Assembly (NCBI GenBank): GCA_000467715.1
Contig: AJFK01000641.1
Span: forward strand, 1-25,674
Direction: 5' to 3'
Origin: Hysterium pulicare CBS 123377
Lineage: Eukaryota; Ascomycota; Dothideomycetes; Hysteriales; Hysteriaceae
DNA: 25,674 bases
Positions 1 through 10,049 of this stretch are shown in pieces. The notes beneath the pieces are model-generated. The model did no database searches. It was not told where the DNA came from and was given only the letters and a program-made list of their open reading frames with translations. The position numbers and the translations under genes are program-made. Each line of letters opens with the position of its first letter. The stretch's first letter is position 1.

Positions 1-1320
1 TTCTTTGGGACTACGGAAAGTTTTCTTTTTTGTGGCGCTTGATGCGTACGGTGGTGCACACATATAGATATAGAGGTTCGGGGGGATTTTGTTTAGATGT
101 TTTTTGGCTGCGGGTGAGATTGGATAGATTAGATTCAATGACGACGGCTGGTTTTCATTTAGGACTTTGTAACCTCCTTTGGTGGACTTTATCTGGGTGT
201 TGTATATTGTGATTAAGCTCACGCGTTAATAGGGATGTTCACAGTTATCTTCTAAAAAGCTAAGTGTAGAGTAGTAAAAAGGAGAGTTTAACTAATTAAG
301 CTTTAAGAAAGTAGTATTATAAGGTTTAGTAAAGATAACGAAATAGCTTTTCCCTGCGTTAGAAGAGAGTAGATGTAAAGATTTTCCTAAGTCTAATTAA
401 GTATAGGGGAGAAAAAAATATAAGAGGCATTTAAATTTAAAGCATCTAGAATTGTGAGTATGGTTGGGAGGTAGAAACGACTTTCCCTTACGCTAGAAGA
501 GGAAAGATGTAGGGATTTCTAGAAGTGTTATGAGAGAGAGGGTGGTAAGAAAAGAGATTATCGAAGCAGAATTTATAATAAAAAGTCCTCTATAGTGAGA
601 CTTAGTAAAGGGCTGAATATCTCTTTCCCGTCCATCCATCCAGTCCCACTTTCCCGTTTTCTCAGATTCTAATCTCCTAGTATCAAGAAAAATAGATCTT
701 ATTAATCATTATCGTCTTCGGAAAGAGGAAACTTAAAGATGTAGGTACTCTCTCCCTCTCTACAGCTTCCTCGCTGAAGCAATATAAACGAAACGCGAAA
801 AAAGGATCAGAAAAAACTCCCTCCAGGGGGTATCATGTCGTTGAGGACATCAAAACAGCGCCCGAGCCCACCCAACAACTAATTTCCTACAAGAGTTCGC
901 ATCAACCAACTAACGAGGCCCTAAACAATATACGTTCCACCCGACCTTTCCCTCTTTTCTAACAAGACAAACAAATCAAAGTTCTAGCCCTATTTTTGAA
1001 ATAGTCTATACGCCATGCCGACTCAGCAGTCGCTAAGGGGAAGCCCACGGTTGTTGAAATCCGCGGGTTTCGCCCGTTCTCGGCGACATCGCCGACTGCT
1101 TCCTCCCTTTGATGAACGAAATTGGAAACTGTCCGATTTTGGAGATTGCTGCAAACGAGCACCATGAAGAACGCTTTTTAGGAGATGTAAAAACTTGGTA
1201 TTGTGATGCCAGGAGTGACATCTTCGGAACCATTGAAAGCTAGGAAAGTTTTGAGGAATATTGACGTGAATAGGAACAATTAATGGATCTCAGTGAGAGA
1301 TAGTCTCGAGACTTCACTGT
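1..1320. other. Gene-free AT-rich stretch
   Basis: I see no supportable gene here. The first 210 bases are T/G-rich and look like the 3' untranslated end of a plus-strand gene lying to the left, but this is a guess. Bases 220-760 are strongly A/T-rich and contain imperfect repeats (see separate entry). Bases 770-1320 return to normal composition. They include a 50-codon plus-strand reading frame at 1015-1167 that is arginine-rich and matches no family I know. The end of the ethanolamine kinase gene on the minus strand lies immediately to the right, so the last 100-200 bases probably include its 3' untranslated region. Confidence 0.6.
340..521 (+). repeat. Two diverged direct repeat units in AT-rich DNA
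   Basis: Units at about 340-387 and 474-521 share a core of the form CTTT-CCCT-CG-TAGAAGAG-AGATGTA-GATTT. They differ mainly by G/A and C/T exchanges. A weaker third relative may lie at about 716-757. The A/T-rich surroundings and transition-type differences are what repeat-induced point mutation leaves in ascomycete repeats. No open transposase frame or terminal repeat is visible, so the parent element cannot be named. Confidence 0.4.
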
Positions 1321-2752
1321 TTAATGTTCTTGCGCCCATCTCCGCTCTCTAACGGGTATCTCAGTACCCTCTTTCTCCCTCGTCCCACTGAACTCCGCTT
1401 TCCAAGCCCAGAACTCTCCAAGGCGTATCTCGGCATAACTTGCATAATCGAAGTCGATCTGTGAGATCTGTGCCTGGATGAGAGCCCAGATGCCCCAGTA
1501 GAAGCCCGGGACACCCCTGAATCTATCCACCTCGTCGAAGAGCTGGTTCAGTTCGCTTTCATTGTAGGAGCGGTCTAGATGTGAGTTGTAGGATTGTAGG
1601 TATTCTTTTAGGAAAGCGTGGCGCACGGAGCGGGTGGGGAGAACGGTGAAGTCGCAGTCAAAGCCACCCCATTCAGCGAAGTGGTTGGCGAGGTCGAAAG
1701 AAGCGGGAGCTGGGGTGGCGTATTCGTAGTCGATGAAGGAGACAGTGGAAATAACACTGCTTTCATCGGAGGAGCCGGAATGGCTGGAGCGGCTTGACGA
1801 AGAGGACGATGGGGGTTCAATGATCACGTTTCCGCTGAGAAGGTCGCAATGGGCAAATATGAAGGGTTTCGAGCTGATACCTGGGGTGTCGCCCAATAGC
1901 TTTACTAGCCATTCGAGCTCCTTCTGAAGTTGCGTTTGGCGGTTCTTTTCCGCCGAAGTACTTGTGGGCAGAGCAAGTATCCACTTTTGCACAACAGTCC
2001 ACACGTTGGGAATGGGCTTGCCTGGCGTGAGCTTCTCAATGGCTTCCAGTGATGCAGTACGTTTGCTACGGGGCTTTGTTGGGTGGCCGTTCGCATTGTC
2101 ATTCGCAACACCATCGTTCACGGGCGATTCTGAGCTGATGCTTGATATAGGTAGAGTTGCATGCCATTCTCCTAGTCTCCTTGCTACACCACGCCAGACT
2201 TCTGGCCGTCGTAGGTCTGCTGCCGAACATACACTTCCTTCAATGTATTTGTAGAGTAGTCCATTCTCGAATCGAGCGAGCAAAGGAGGTGCGAGACCAT
2301 GCCGGGCTAGGAGAGAGTGTGCGAGAGATTCTCCTATTCATCTCATTGTCAGTTATTACTCATGGCAGTAGAGTGTGGGTCGTGAAGACAGACTTTCACG
2401 ATCGATCAAAACATCGGTTCCCTTCCCATATGCTCTTAGTAGGACAGACTCCCGGTCGACTTCCCTTTCTGATAGACCTGGAAGCTTATTGATAGCCTTA
2501 AGAAGCTGTGTATAGCACATTAGCGAAGTGCGCATAGTGTGTATAAGGAGCCAGGGTTGGAGGGATGGTGAAATGACTCGATCGACGCACCGTGTTTGTA
2601 ATACCATCAGTAAACCTGACGAGTTCTATGCTTTCTTTGGTATCCCTCCATTCAGGCCTCAGGGTAAGTATGAGTTGTAAGGCGGAGTTCTCGGAGTCGA
2701 TGTTGTCGTAGGGAAGTGCAATGTGTCTTATCGAGTCCTTCGAATGATCCAT
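1321..2752 (-). CDS. EKI1: Ethanolamine kinase (choline/ethanolamine kinase family)
   Basis: This protein phosphorylates ethanolamine with ATP, the first step of the CDP-ethanolamine (Kennedy) route to phosphatidylethanolamine in the cytosol. Three exons: 2752-2591, 2505-2394 and 2333-1321, giving 428 residues. Introns of 85 and 60 nt have donors GTGCGT and GTCTGT; the second is non-canonical beyond GT but restores the family motif LIDRER. Visible motifs are RFTDGITNT near residue 47, LLRAYGKGT near 77, the catalytic loop HCDLLSGN at 253-260 and the choline-kinase motif IDYEYA at 292-297. FTDGITN followed by LARFENG favours ethanolamine over choline kinase. A serine-rich insert of about 30 residues separates the two catalytic motifs, and a polar insert at about 157-185 precedes them. 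The start is the first ATG of the conserved N-terminal exon. Family assignment is firm; substrate preference is inferred. Confidence 0.92.
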
Positions 2753-3882
2753 GTTGCAGGTGTGGGAAAATGTAAATAATTGTTCTCTACAAAGACATTC
2801 GTATTAGCATTTAGGATAGCGAATCCACGCCAACCAACGTCGTCAACAATTTTACCAAGATGAGGGAAAGAAGCAAGTACAAATAGCATGTGAAAGAACA
2901 AGGACTGGCCTGTTCTAAAGATCACATGGTAGGGAGCAAACGTACCAATTGTTATTTGGACAGCGGTACAAACCGAGAGGAGGGTGTAGAAGGTGTTGTC
3001 TCTGGAAGAAGCAAAGTGGAAGGGTGGAGGAAGTTCAGTACGTAAGTCGGAAGGGTCTCGTGGGCTTTCCCCAACTTCGGTCTGGACACTTGCAGCCGCC
3101 TCTTGCGGTCTAGCGTCAGGGCAGCCGTCTGTGCGTCATAGGGCTATCGGCTTTCTCTCCAGCGCACACCGAAGACTCAGCACTCCCGCAACGCTTTGAT
3201 CAGTGCCTCCAAGCATCACGACAACCAATATCAAAGGAATCATCCGAGAATCCTTCCCGTTAGTGGTTTCTCCCCACATTTTGGACGGCAACTTCGGATG
3301 CACCTATAGAGCAAGCTGCATGCGATGAATTCTCGGCATTGATGCGCGCACGAATAGCCTCAAAGGCTAACTTTTTACCTGCAGAAGTACCCGTACCGAG
3401 TATTCGGCACTTTTAGTTGGCAAGACTTTATGGATTCCCTCCCAAGACTTGCATCTCTACCATCTACTTCATGACCGGCTTCCTTTCTGATCTCTGAGCC
3501 TCGAGATTGTAAGCTTGCTTGTCTCTCCAGTAGCTCCTAAGCGTCAGCCTGAAGGTCCAGAATGCCCGTCAAAGTAGTACAGCAAGAACTTAGCAGCCAG
3601 TTAAAAGCTTCTATACTAATCTCATAGTCAAGATACTTCTGATTTGAACATCATTTGACCGATGTAACAGTTCAAGTGTAATCAATAGCGGCACTCACCT
3701 GAATGGACGCGCTCTCTATATCGTCAAAAGTTAGGTGGTCAAGAATTCACTTTTCGATTCATAAGAAGTGAAATGATCTAACATATCTTTTAACACACGG
3801 AGGAGAATATACGCCAACCGGACTCCATCTATCGAGTCTACAATTATTTGCTCGTGTGATGCACATCAACTCCATTAAGACA
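2753..3882. other. Gene-free stretch between EKI1 and the Pet8-type carrier
   Basis: The left part should hold the EKI1 promoter and the right part the 3' untranslated region of the carrier gene, since both are on the minus strand. Bases 3030-3430 have a more coding-like composition. In one plus-strand frame, two runs of about 50 codons (3114-3260 and 3264-3413) are separated by one TAG. A possible 51-nt intron at 3259-3309 (GTTAGT to TATAG) would remove that stop. I cannot tie the translation to any family, so I do not call it a gene. Confidence 0.5.
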
Positions 3883-5089
3883 TTAGAACAAATCCTCCTC
3901 GTCAATCTTCTCACCTCTTCTACTGGCCAAGTAGATCCTCCCGCTCTCATACACACCCAGATACAATCCACTTCCCAGCATCGTCCACACGCCTCTCAGT
4001 GCACCTCCCCTCCACAATCCCCTTACCCCCCTTTCAGCAATGATCTCGTTTGCGATCTTTAACGCACTTTTCCTACCCTTCTGTTCCGGCGTCGCGAGTG
4101 GATTCAAATGCTTCGCCGCACTAGTTACCGTATCTGTTCCAGACTTGACAGACTTGCCAAAGGCATCAACGAGGCTTTCTGACCCCGCCTTCGCACCCTT
4201 AGAAGCACGCTCCGCCTCTTTCCCAGCACCATCGGCTGCTGCAAGCATGATTCTTGTTTTAACAACATCAACAGGTGTCGTTATCACAGCAGACACTGCC
4301 CCCGCAGTCCCCGCACTAATGGCTGTAACAAGGCCGCTTTCCATCAAACTCCCCGTCGTCAGTCCTCTCTTGTCTCTATAACTCTTGATCCCTTCCTTTA
4401 GCCTCTCAAACATTGGAAACTGGAGCGCCGTAAATGGTAAGTTCCTCCCCGCAAGCGCCGTATATCCTCTCCAAAGAGCTAGAGGATTTGAGCGGAACTT
4501 AGCGAGTGTTTGCAAAGTCGCGTTTGTGCTGGAATTGGCGGAAACCATTTGCGCATTCTGCTTTATTACTTCGGCGGGGGTAAGGATGGCGCAAGAGACG
4601 AGTTCGGCTAATGAGGAGGCGGCGGCGTGGAGGACTGGGACCGGGATGATGCCATTGGGGTGGGATGATGAAGTAGGATTTCTAGAAATTAAGAAAGCTT
4701 TTGAGCGTTCGTAAGTTGTGAAGAATGCTCCTGCTACAATTGAATCAGTCTTCGCGATCCGAAACTGTTGGATGAGGTCGAAGAGGGGTTTTACATGATG
4801 GTAACGTCGCTATTATGACACTGCCCACGCCTTGATATAGACCGCGGAACAGAGCGGGCTTGTTGATTGTGTTTGTCGCTGCATTGGTATAGCGGCGTAC
4901 ATAATCGGGTGATTGGATTCGGGTTTTGACTGTGTCGAGAGGGTAGACTAGGAGGTCGACTGTGAATGCTGCGATTGCGCCGGCCTGGATGCAAGGTTGG
5001 AAACGCGCTTACACTGCGAGGGTGGAAGTGGTCTGGGAGCAGAAAGCCGAACTTACGAGGAGGATGTCGGTATTGGTATTACCGGACAT
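3883..5089 (-). CDS. PET8: Mitochondrial S-adenosylmethionine carrier, Pet8/SLC25A26 type
   Basis: This is an inner-membrane carrier of the SLC25 family, predicted to exchange cytosolic S-adenosylmethionine for matrix S-adenosylhomocysteine and so supply methylation, lipoate and biotin synthesis. Exons: 5089-5057, 4984-4795 and 4733-3883, with introns of 72 and 61 nt; 357 residues. All three carrier signatures are visible: PLDTVK at 26-31, PAEVIK at 127-132 and PVDVVK at 228-233. Stretches such as GVGSVIIATLPSSGAFFTTYE and AELVSCAILTPAEVIKQ resemble Pet8/SAM carriers more than other SLC25 members. It is longer than yeast Pet8 (about 284 residues) because of an Ala/Lys/Ser-rich insert at about 240-297, placed after the third signature in the third repeat. 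The eleven-residue first exon supplies the start of helix 1. It is divergent from TIM54 across 392 bp. The substrate is inferred from family resemblance. Confidence 0.88.
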
Positions 5090-5481
5090 AGGGCCTTAGG
5101 GAATGTGAATAGTGGAAGTTGCATTGTGGAGTGGTGAGTGATAACGAAATTTCGGGCTGGCGGATTTCCAGGGTCTCTTCAAAACGTCATATTCGAGGTA
5201 TCAAATACTAGACTTGTGTAATTGAGATCTTTCCTGATATTCAATAGAGACTGAAGGTAATCTGGAGTAGATTTAGGAGCACATTTAGAGACCTTATTCC
5301 TTTTTAATGCCTATTCTAAAATATTTCAAAGAGGAAGACATGAAAACGCGGGATCACGTGCAAAGCTCGGAGAAACATCTCTTCGGAGCAGGCACCGTTC
5401 CCAACAACAAATATCCTTCACCTATCTAGAAATTTTTGGCCGATGTAAGAATAACACGTCGCAACCACCATCCCCCCCACG
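5090..5481. promoter_or_regulatory. Shared divergent promoter, Pet8-type carrier / TIM54
   Basis: These 392 bp separate the two start codons of head-to-head mitochondrial genes and must hold both promoters and 5' untranslated regions. A TCACGTG E-box lies at 5354-5360, about 122 nt before the TIM54 start and 265 nt before the carrier start. The middle (about 5210-5330) is A/T-rich. A C-rich run directly precedes the TIM54 start. Confidence 0.6.
5354..5360 (+). promoter_or_regulatory. E-box TCACGTG (Cbf1/bHLH-type site)
   Basis: The heptamer TCACGTG, containing palindromic CACGTG, is present in the carrier/TIM54 divergent promoter. In yeast, Cbf1 binds this sequence and acts in methionine/SAM metabolism and respiration genes. 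Whether it is used here is inference. Confidence 0.4.
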
Positions 5482-6928
5482 ATGGCGGAACAAGGTGCGG
5501 CAACACCACAGGCGAAAGCCACAGGCTCTGCGGCCGGAAGACCTCCGAAGCCTCCAAATCCACTATGGAGGATGATGGGTACATAGATCCCCGACATGCC
5601 TTTCGATTCCGTGAAACTCACGATATACAGGTCTACCCAATTTCCGCTTCCGCCTCCCATCACGAAATTGGATGATATTTTTATCCATCACCGGTTCCTG
5701 GACCGCAGCTGTGATATACGACCGACGAGAAAAGAAGCGCATACAGAAGAAATGGGCGAATGTGGTTTCGCATATCGCGAAGGAGCCGCTAGATACAAAT
5801 CAGTTGCCCCGAAAGCTCTCGGTATACCTTTCTGCACCTCCCGCCGATAATTTGGCGTCTGCTCGCGAGCATTTCAATGAGTACGTGAAGCCGGTGTTGG
5901 TGTCTGCGGCGCTGGATTGGGATGCCGTAGAGGGAAGAAGGGAAGGCGATGTGAGAGCTGGAATAGCGGAAAAGATAAGGAGGTTGAGGAAAAAGAGTGG
6001 AGAGGCTTCGAAAGAACCGCCAGAAGAGGAGCTGGAAGATGTATTGGAGCAGGCGAGAGCTAGATCAGGGATTAAGAATTCGAATGAAGTGGCAGGAGAC
6101 ATTGTCATTGGGAGACATGCTTGGAGGGAATATGTCCGAGGGTTGCATGAGGGTTGGTTAGGGCCTTTGGATCCTCCTCCAACGCTTGATGATAGCTCTC
6201 TGTCGGACACCTCGACGTCTCCCTTGCCTGGAACTACCTCTGAAATAACATCACCACCCGCCGAGGATGCCTCACCAACCACAACCGAAACGCCCCCAGC
6301 TCAGCCGGAACCCGAAAAACCAGTAGAAGAAGCTAAAGATAAACCTAAAAAGAGAACCCAACCTCCCCCCTTTAATACCACAGCCGATTATGCTTCCTCG
6401 ATCCTCTCCCCTAATTGCCCGCCCGAACTCCCTCCATCTACCACCATCCCTTTCCCTCACCTCCTAGGATTCCTCAACACTCCAGTTCGCATGTATCGAT
6501 TTCTGAACCGCCGACAACTTGCAGATGAAGTTGGCCGCCAGACCGCAGCGGCCGTACTAGCAATTTACAGACCTTACGAAGGCCCTGGCGAATCGCACTT
6601 CCAATCCGAGACCGGTACATCTAGTACGGGCGAGGATGACGACAACGATAACAATAAGTGGGAGCAGCAGCGACTACTACAGCATGAGGAGAAAGAATGG
6701 CATAAATCCGCTCGAGAGCGAAAAGAAGATGACGGGAAGGAGAGGGTATGGTTAGACGATATCATACTAGATCCACGCATAGCGGAACGAATGCGGAAGT
6801 TTGAATTAGATATGGAAGCAGAGGAACTAGCGAAGAGAGTAGCGAAGGAGGATCCTTGGTGGAGTACCATATGGCCTGGAAAAAAGGAGAAGAAGGGTAA
6901 TCAATGGGGAGATGAGGAGGTGGATTAA
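5482..6928 (+). CDS. TIM54: Mitochondrial inner membrane translocase subunit Tim54
   Basis: Tim54 is a component of the TIM22 complex, which inserts carrier proteins into the inner membrane; it exposes a large domain to the intermembrane space. Two exons, 5482-5578 and 5631-6928, with a 52-nt intron (donor GTACAT), encode 464 residues. The splice restores the family block MMGLPNFRFRLPSRNWMIF. Next comes one membrane segment at about 45-62 and the conserved basic motif YDRREKKRIQKKW at 62-74. A Pro/Thr/Glu-rich low-complexity stretch covers about 190-240. The C-terminal third is highly charged. Length fits filamentous-fungal Tim54. The start is the ATG opening the Ala/Pro-rich leader; no other in-frame ATG precedes it closely. 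Its divergent partner encodes a carrier protein, the substrate class of TIM22. Confidence 0.9.
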
Positions 6929-7214
6929 AACATTGACTGTTCAGAACGCTCTTCGTTGTATATATTTCGCAACTCGGTAATTGTATAACCATCTGTAGGA
7001 TAGGAGCGCTTGTAAATTTAAGGGGGAAATCTTGAATGTACTACTAGAACGGGGTTAATATAGAAGATCTATACTTCCATCCAATGTCAATGGTCACACT
7101 CAATCTTCACATGCCTTCAATTTCCAAGCATTCCACTCAACAACCTTTTCTCGACTGAATCATTTACTTAATGTATAACCACCTGAAACATCCAACCTCA
7201 CCTTCAACAAAAAA

Positions 7215-8309
7215 ATGACCTCCGCAACCTCCTCCGAAACATACCCCCACCACATCCCCTCAATCCCATACACCTCCCCACCAACACCTCTCCAAACCCT
7301 CGACATCTGGCTACCACGCCCCATCAATGCCTCTCCCGCAGAGAAAACTCTATGGATAATGTAAAAAAACCCCCACTTTTCCCTTCCTTCCCCTAACCCC
7401 TCCCCCTCACTACCAAGCCCCAGAACCCTAAATAACAAATCCCAAAAAAGCTTCATCCACGGCGGCGCATGGCGCGACCCCCTACAAACGAGTTCGGAAC
7501 TCGAACCCACGCTCAAGCACCTCTTCAATTCGTCACCGTCGTCTCCTGTTCTAGGAAGAATAGCTGGGTTCGCGAGTCTGAATTATAGACTCAGTCCTTA
7601 TGAGAGCCATTCTACATGTCCCAGTGACCCTGAGGATAGGAATAGGAATGTGAAGCATCCGACGCATGTCCGGGATGTAGTTCTGGCGCTGAATCATCTT
7701 GGTAAAGAGTATGGTGTTGGTTGTAAGGAGGGGAAAGAGAAAGGTTACGAATGGATAGGAATCGGGCATTCGTGCGGCGCGACGCTTGTGATGCAACTTA
7801 TCTCCGGCATTGGCCTTGAGCCCTCTCACTCTTCTTCCATACCACTCTCACCCCCTACCCTCAAGTGCCAGAAACCCCTTGCAGCGATAGGGTTGGAGGG
7901 TATATACGACATCCCCCTACTCATGCGGAACCACGAAGCTCCGAAGTGTACGCCAGAGATCGAGAAAATCTACCGCGAGATTCTAAGAGGTGCTTTTGGA
8001 GCCGATGAAGACGTTTGGAGGAAGGCAAGTCCCACGGCTGGGCACTATGAGGAGGAGAAGTGGAGGGAGGGGAGGGTGGTGGTGTTGGGTCACAGTGCGG
8101 AGGATGAGTTGGTGGAGTGGGGACAGGTTGAGGCTATGGAGGAGGTGTTGAGAGGGCAGGGATGGGCGGAAGAGGGGGAGGGAAATGAGAAGGAGAGGGA
8201 GTTGGTGGCTAGGAAGTTAAAGGGGTGTCATGATTTCATATGGGAGGATGGAGTGCAGATTATAGAGCTGATTGAAGAGGTTGTAGGAAGGGTGTTTAAT
8301 GGTGGGTAG
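7215..8309 (+). CDS. BNA7: Kynurenine formamidase (arylformamidase), alpha/beta hydrolase
   Basis: It hydrolyses N-formyl-L-kynurenine to kynurenine and formate, the second step of tryptophan breakdown and de novo NAD+ synthesis, in the cytosol. Two exons, 7215-7360 and 7451-8309, with a 90-nt intron, give 334 residues. The splice creates LWIIFIHGGAWRDP, which holds the family HGGAW oxyanion motif (residues 52-56). The nucleophile elbow GHSCG has Ser156. Asp267 in GHSAEDELV and His309 in KGCHDF complete a plausible catalytic triad. It is longer than yeast Bna7 (261 residues) because of polar loops around 105-120, 173-190 and 286-303. Start: first ATG of exon 1, preceded by an A-run. It converges on OLA1 with about 230 bp between stop codons. 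Confidence 0.9.
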
Positions 8310-8540
8310 GGTAATGCTTCAAAAGAGGCCATTGCGTTCTAATTAAATAATGCGCAGTGACTTTAAGATTAGATTTTTAATAGCATCCGGAAGCTTCATG
8401 GGAGCGCATCTATGCATAGGTGTAGTAGATTCAGAGATCAGATGGCGCATCTGAGTCTACATCAAAGACGTGGATGAGAGCAGAAGATGCCGAGATAACC
8501 GCAAAGCCATGTATCAAGAAGGTACTCAGAAATGCTCCGC

Positions 8541-10049
8541 TCACGACTTAGCTGCGCCAGCCTTGATGAGTATGATATCGCCATCCTCAACCACATAATC
8601 CTTCCCCTTCGTCATAATCTTCCCTTTCGCTTTCACAGCCGCTTCATCACCTTCTTCCTTGAGTACCTTATAATTGTAGACGATCACCTGAATGAAAGTC
8701 TTTTCAAAGTCTCCATGGATTACACCAGCGGCTTGGGGCGCCTTGGTGCCATTCCGAATCGTCCATTGCCTAACCTCATCTGTACCGGTAGTGAAGAAGC
8801 TGCCAAGATTCAGTGCTTTGCGCATTGTGGTGACAACTTTTGGTAAAGCGGATTTGGTGCCGAGTTTCTTGCATTCTTCTTCGGCGTCGGCTTCGGTTTC
8901 GAAGCCAGAAAGACGCTCCTCGAATGAGACAGAGACGGGGATGATGGGATCGCCTTCGGCGTGTTCTTTTACCCATTGGGCGATCTTTGGGAGATGCTTG
9001 TTCTTTTGGCGGATATAGTCCTTTTCGCTAAGGTTGACGAGATAGACTACTGGTTTCGCTGTCAAGAGGAATAGAGGGTTGATGACTTCGACCTAATTGA
9101 GGAATCAGCTTGGGGCCTTTCAAATAGATGATGCAGTGATAAAAGATTGTTAATGTGCAATTCAGAGTTGGACTTCTTTTCAAAAAACCTCTACGTGAGA
9201 TGAATGAGGTTGTCAAAGAGCTGGGATTATAGAGCAGTCGCTCTTTGTCATCATGTTACGGGAAAATGTGTATGTGAAGAGAAATATTGCTACAACATAC
9301 CTCCTTTGGAGACCAATTGCCTTTCCGAACATCCTTGCCATCCTTTAGCATTTCAAGGATCTTCTCTACGGTGGCCTGCTCTTCTTTCATCTTTTTCATT
9401 TCCAAGGATTGACCACCTCTCCTAGTCTCTTTGACGAGTTTTTCATGTGCCTTTTCCACGAATTCGATGTCTTTGATCCTCAGCTCTTCGCTAATGATGT
9501 CCAAGTCACGGATCGGGTCAACGTCGCCTTCAACGTGAATGATTTCGGCATCGTCAAAACATCTGACTACCTGGAAAATAGCATCTACGGCACGAATGTG
9601 TGACAAGAATGCATTTCCCAGACCAGCACCGGTTGAAGCGCCTCGTGTGAGACCAGCGATGTCGTACACGGTCAAGTTGGCAGGCACGACAGACTTGGGC
9701 TTGTATTGTTCCACTAACCAGTCGAAGCGTTCATCGGGTACAATGACACGGGCTTCTTCGGGGTCGATTGTGGCATATGGGAAATTCTTTCTGATGATCA
9801 GCCTTCGTTTCCCTGCGAAAATTCAGGGGGAGACTCACGGCAGGGTTACCAAGATGGCATTTCGTGATGGCTTGGAATAATGTAGATTTTCCTACGTTTG
9901 CAAGCCCAACCTGAGGTTTACTGTCAATGTGAGAACTTTGTGCAATTGAACATCGGACTTGGCCTCCTACATACGATGCCACTCTTCAAATTGTTGCCCG
10001 GCCTGCCAAGCAGAATCTTCTCTTCCTTCACAGCCTTCTTTGGAGGCAT
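8541..10049 (-). CDS. OLA1: Obg-like ATPase 1 (YchF-family P-loop NTPase)
   Basis: OLA1/YchF is a conserved cytosolic ATPase linked to translation and stress responses. Exons: 10049-9975, 9910-9839, 9786-9301 and 9092-8541; introns of 64, 52 and 208 nt. The 394-residue product has the usual OLA1 length. Visible motifs: Walker A GLANVGKST at 27-35, switch II DIAGL at 91-95, and NLSE at 231-234 replacing the NKxD of true GTPases, which explains ATP preference. A coiled-coil arm spans about 140-210 and a TGS domain about 305-390. The ATG before PPKKAVKEEK is the standard family start. The frame stays open for 75 further codons upstream without any ATG (see findings). The third intron is three to four times longer than its neighbours and holds a snoRNA-like element. 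Confidence 0.95.
9157..9258 (-). ncRNA. Possible intronic box C/D snoRNA in OLA1 intron 3
   Basis: On the sense strand of OLA1 the 208-nt intron carries ATGATGA (box C consensus RTGATGA) at 9254-9248. A CTGA (box D) follows at 9165-9162, 82 nt downstream. Flanking bases GTAA and TTGC could form a short four-pair terminal stem with one wobble and one adjacent mismatch. Box D lies about 69 nt before the 3' splice site. Short motifs occur by chance, C'/D' boxes are weak, and I could not match the guide region to an rRNA from memory, so this is only a candidate. Confidence 0.22.

Noticed and set aside
1077-1108. Short GC hairpin (CGGCGA-CA-TCGCCG)
   Set aside because: Arms of six bases with a two-base loop are too short to support a terminator or RNA gene in this context.
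1015-1167. 50-codon arginine-rich plus-strand reading frame
   Set aside because: It has an ATG and stop but no recognisable family, splice context or coding signal; short frames of this size are common by chance.
2728-2925. Minus-strand frame upstream of the ethanolamine kinase start
   Set aside because: It reads into the kinase gene in another frame, starts with GTG and has no motif. The kinase exon 1 already supplies a full N-terminus.
5800-6282. 160-codon minus-strand reading frame opposite TIM54
   Set aside because: Antisense to charged Tim54 sequence, Ser-rich, with no family signature.
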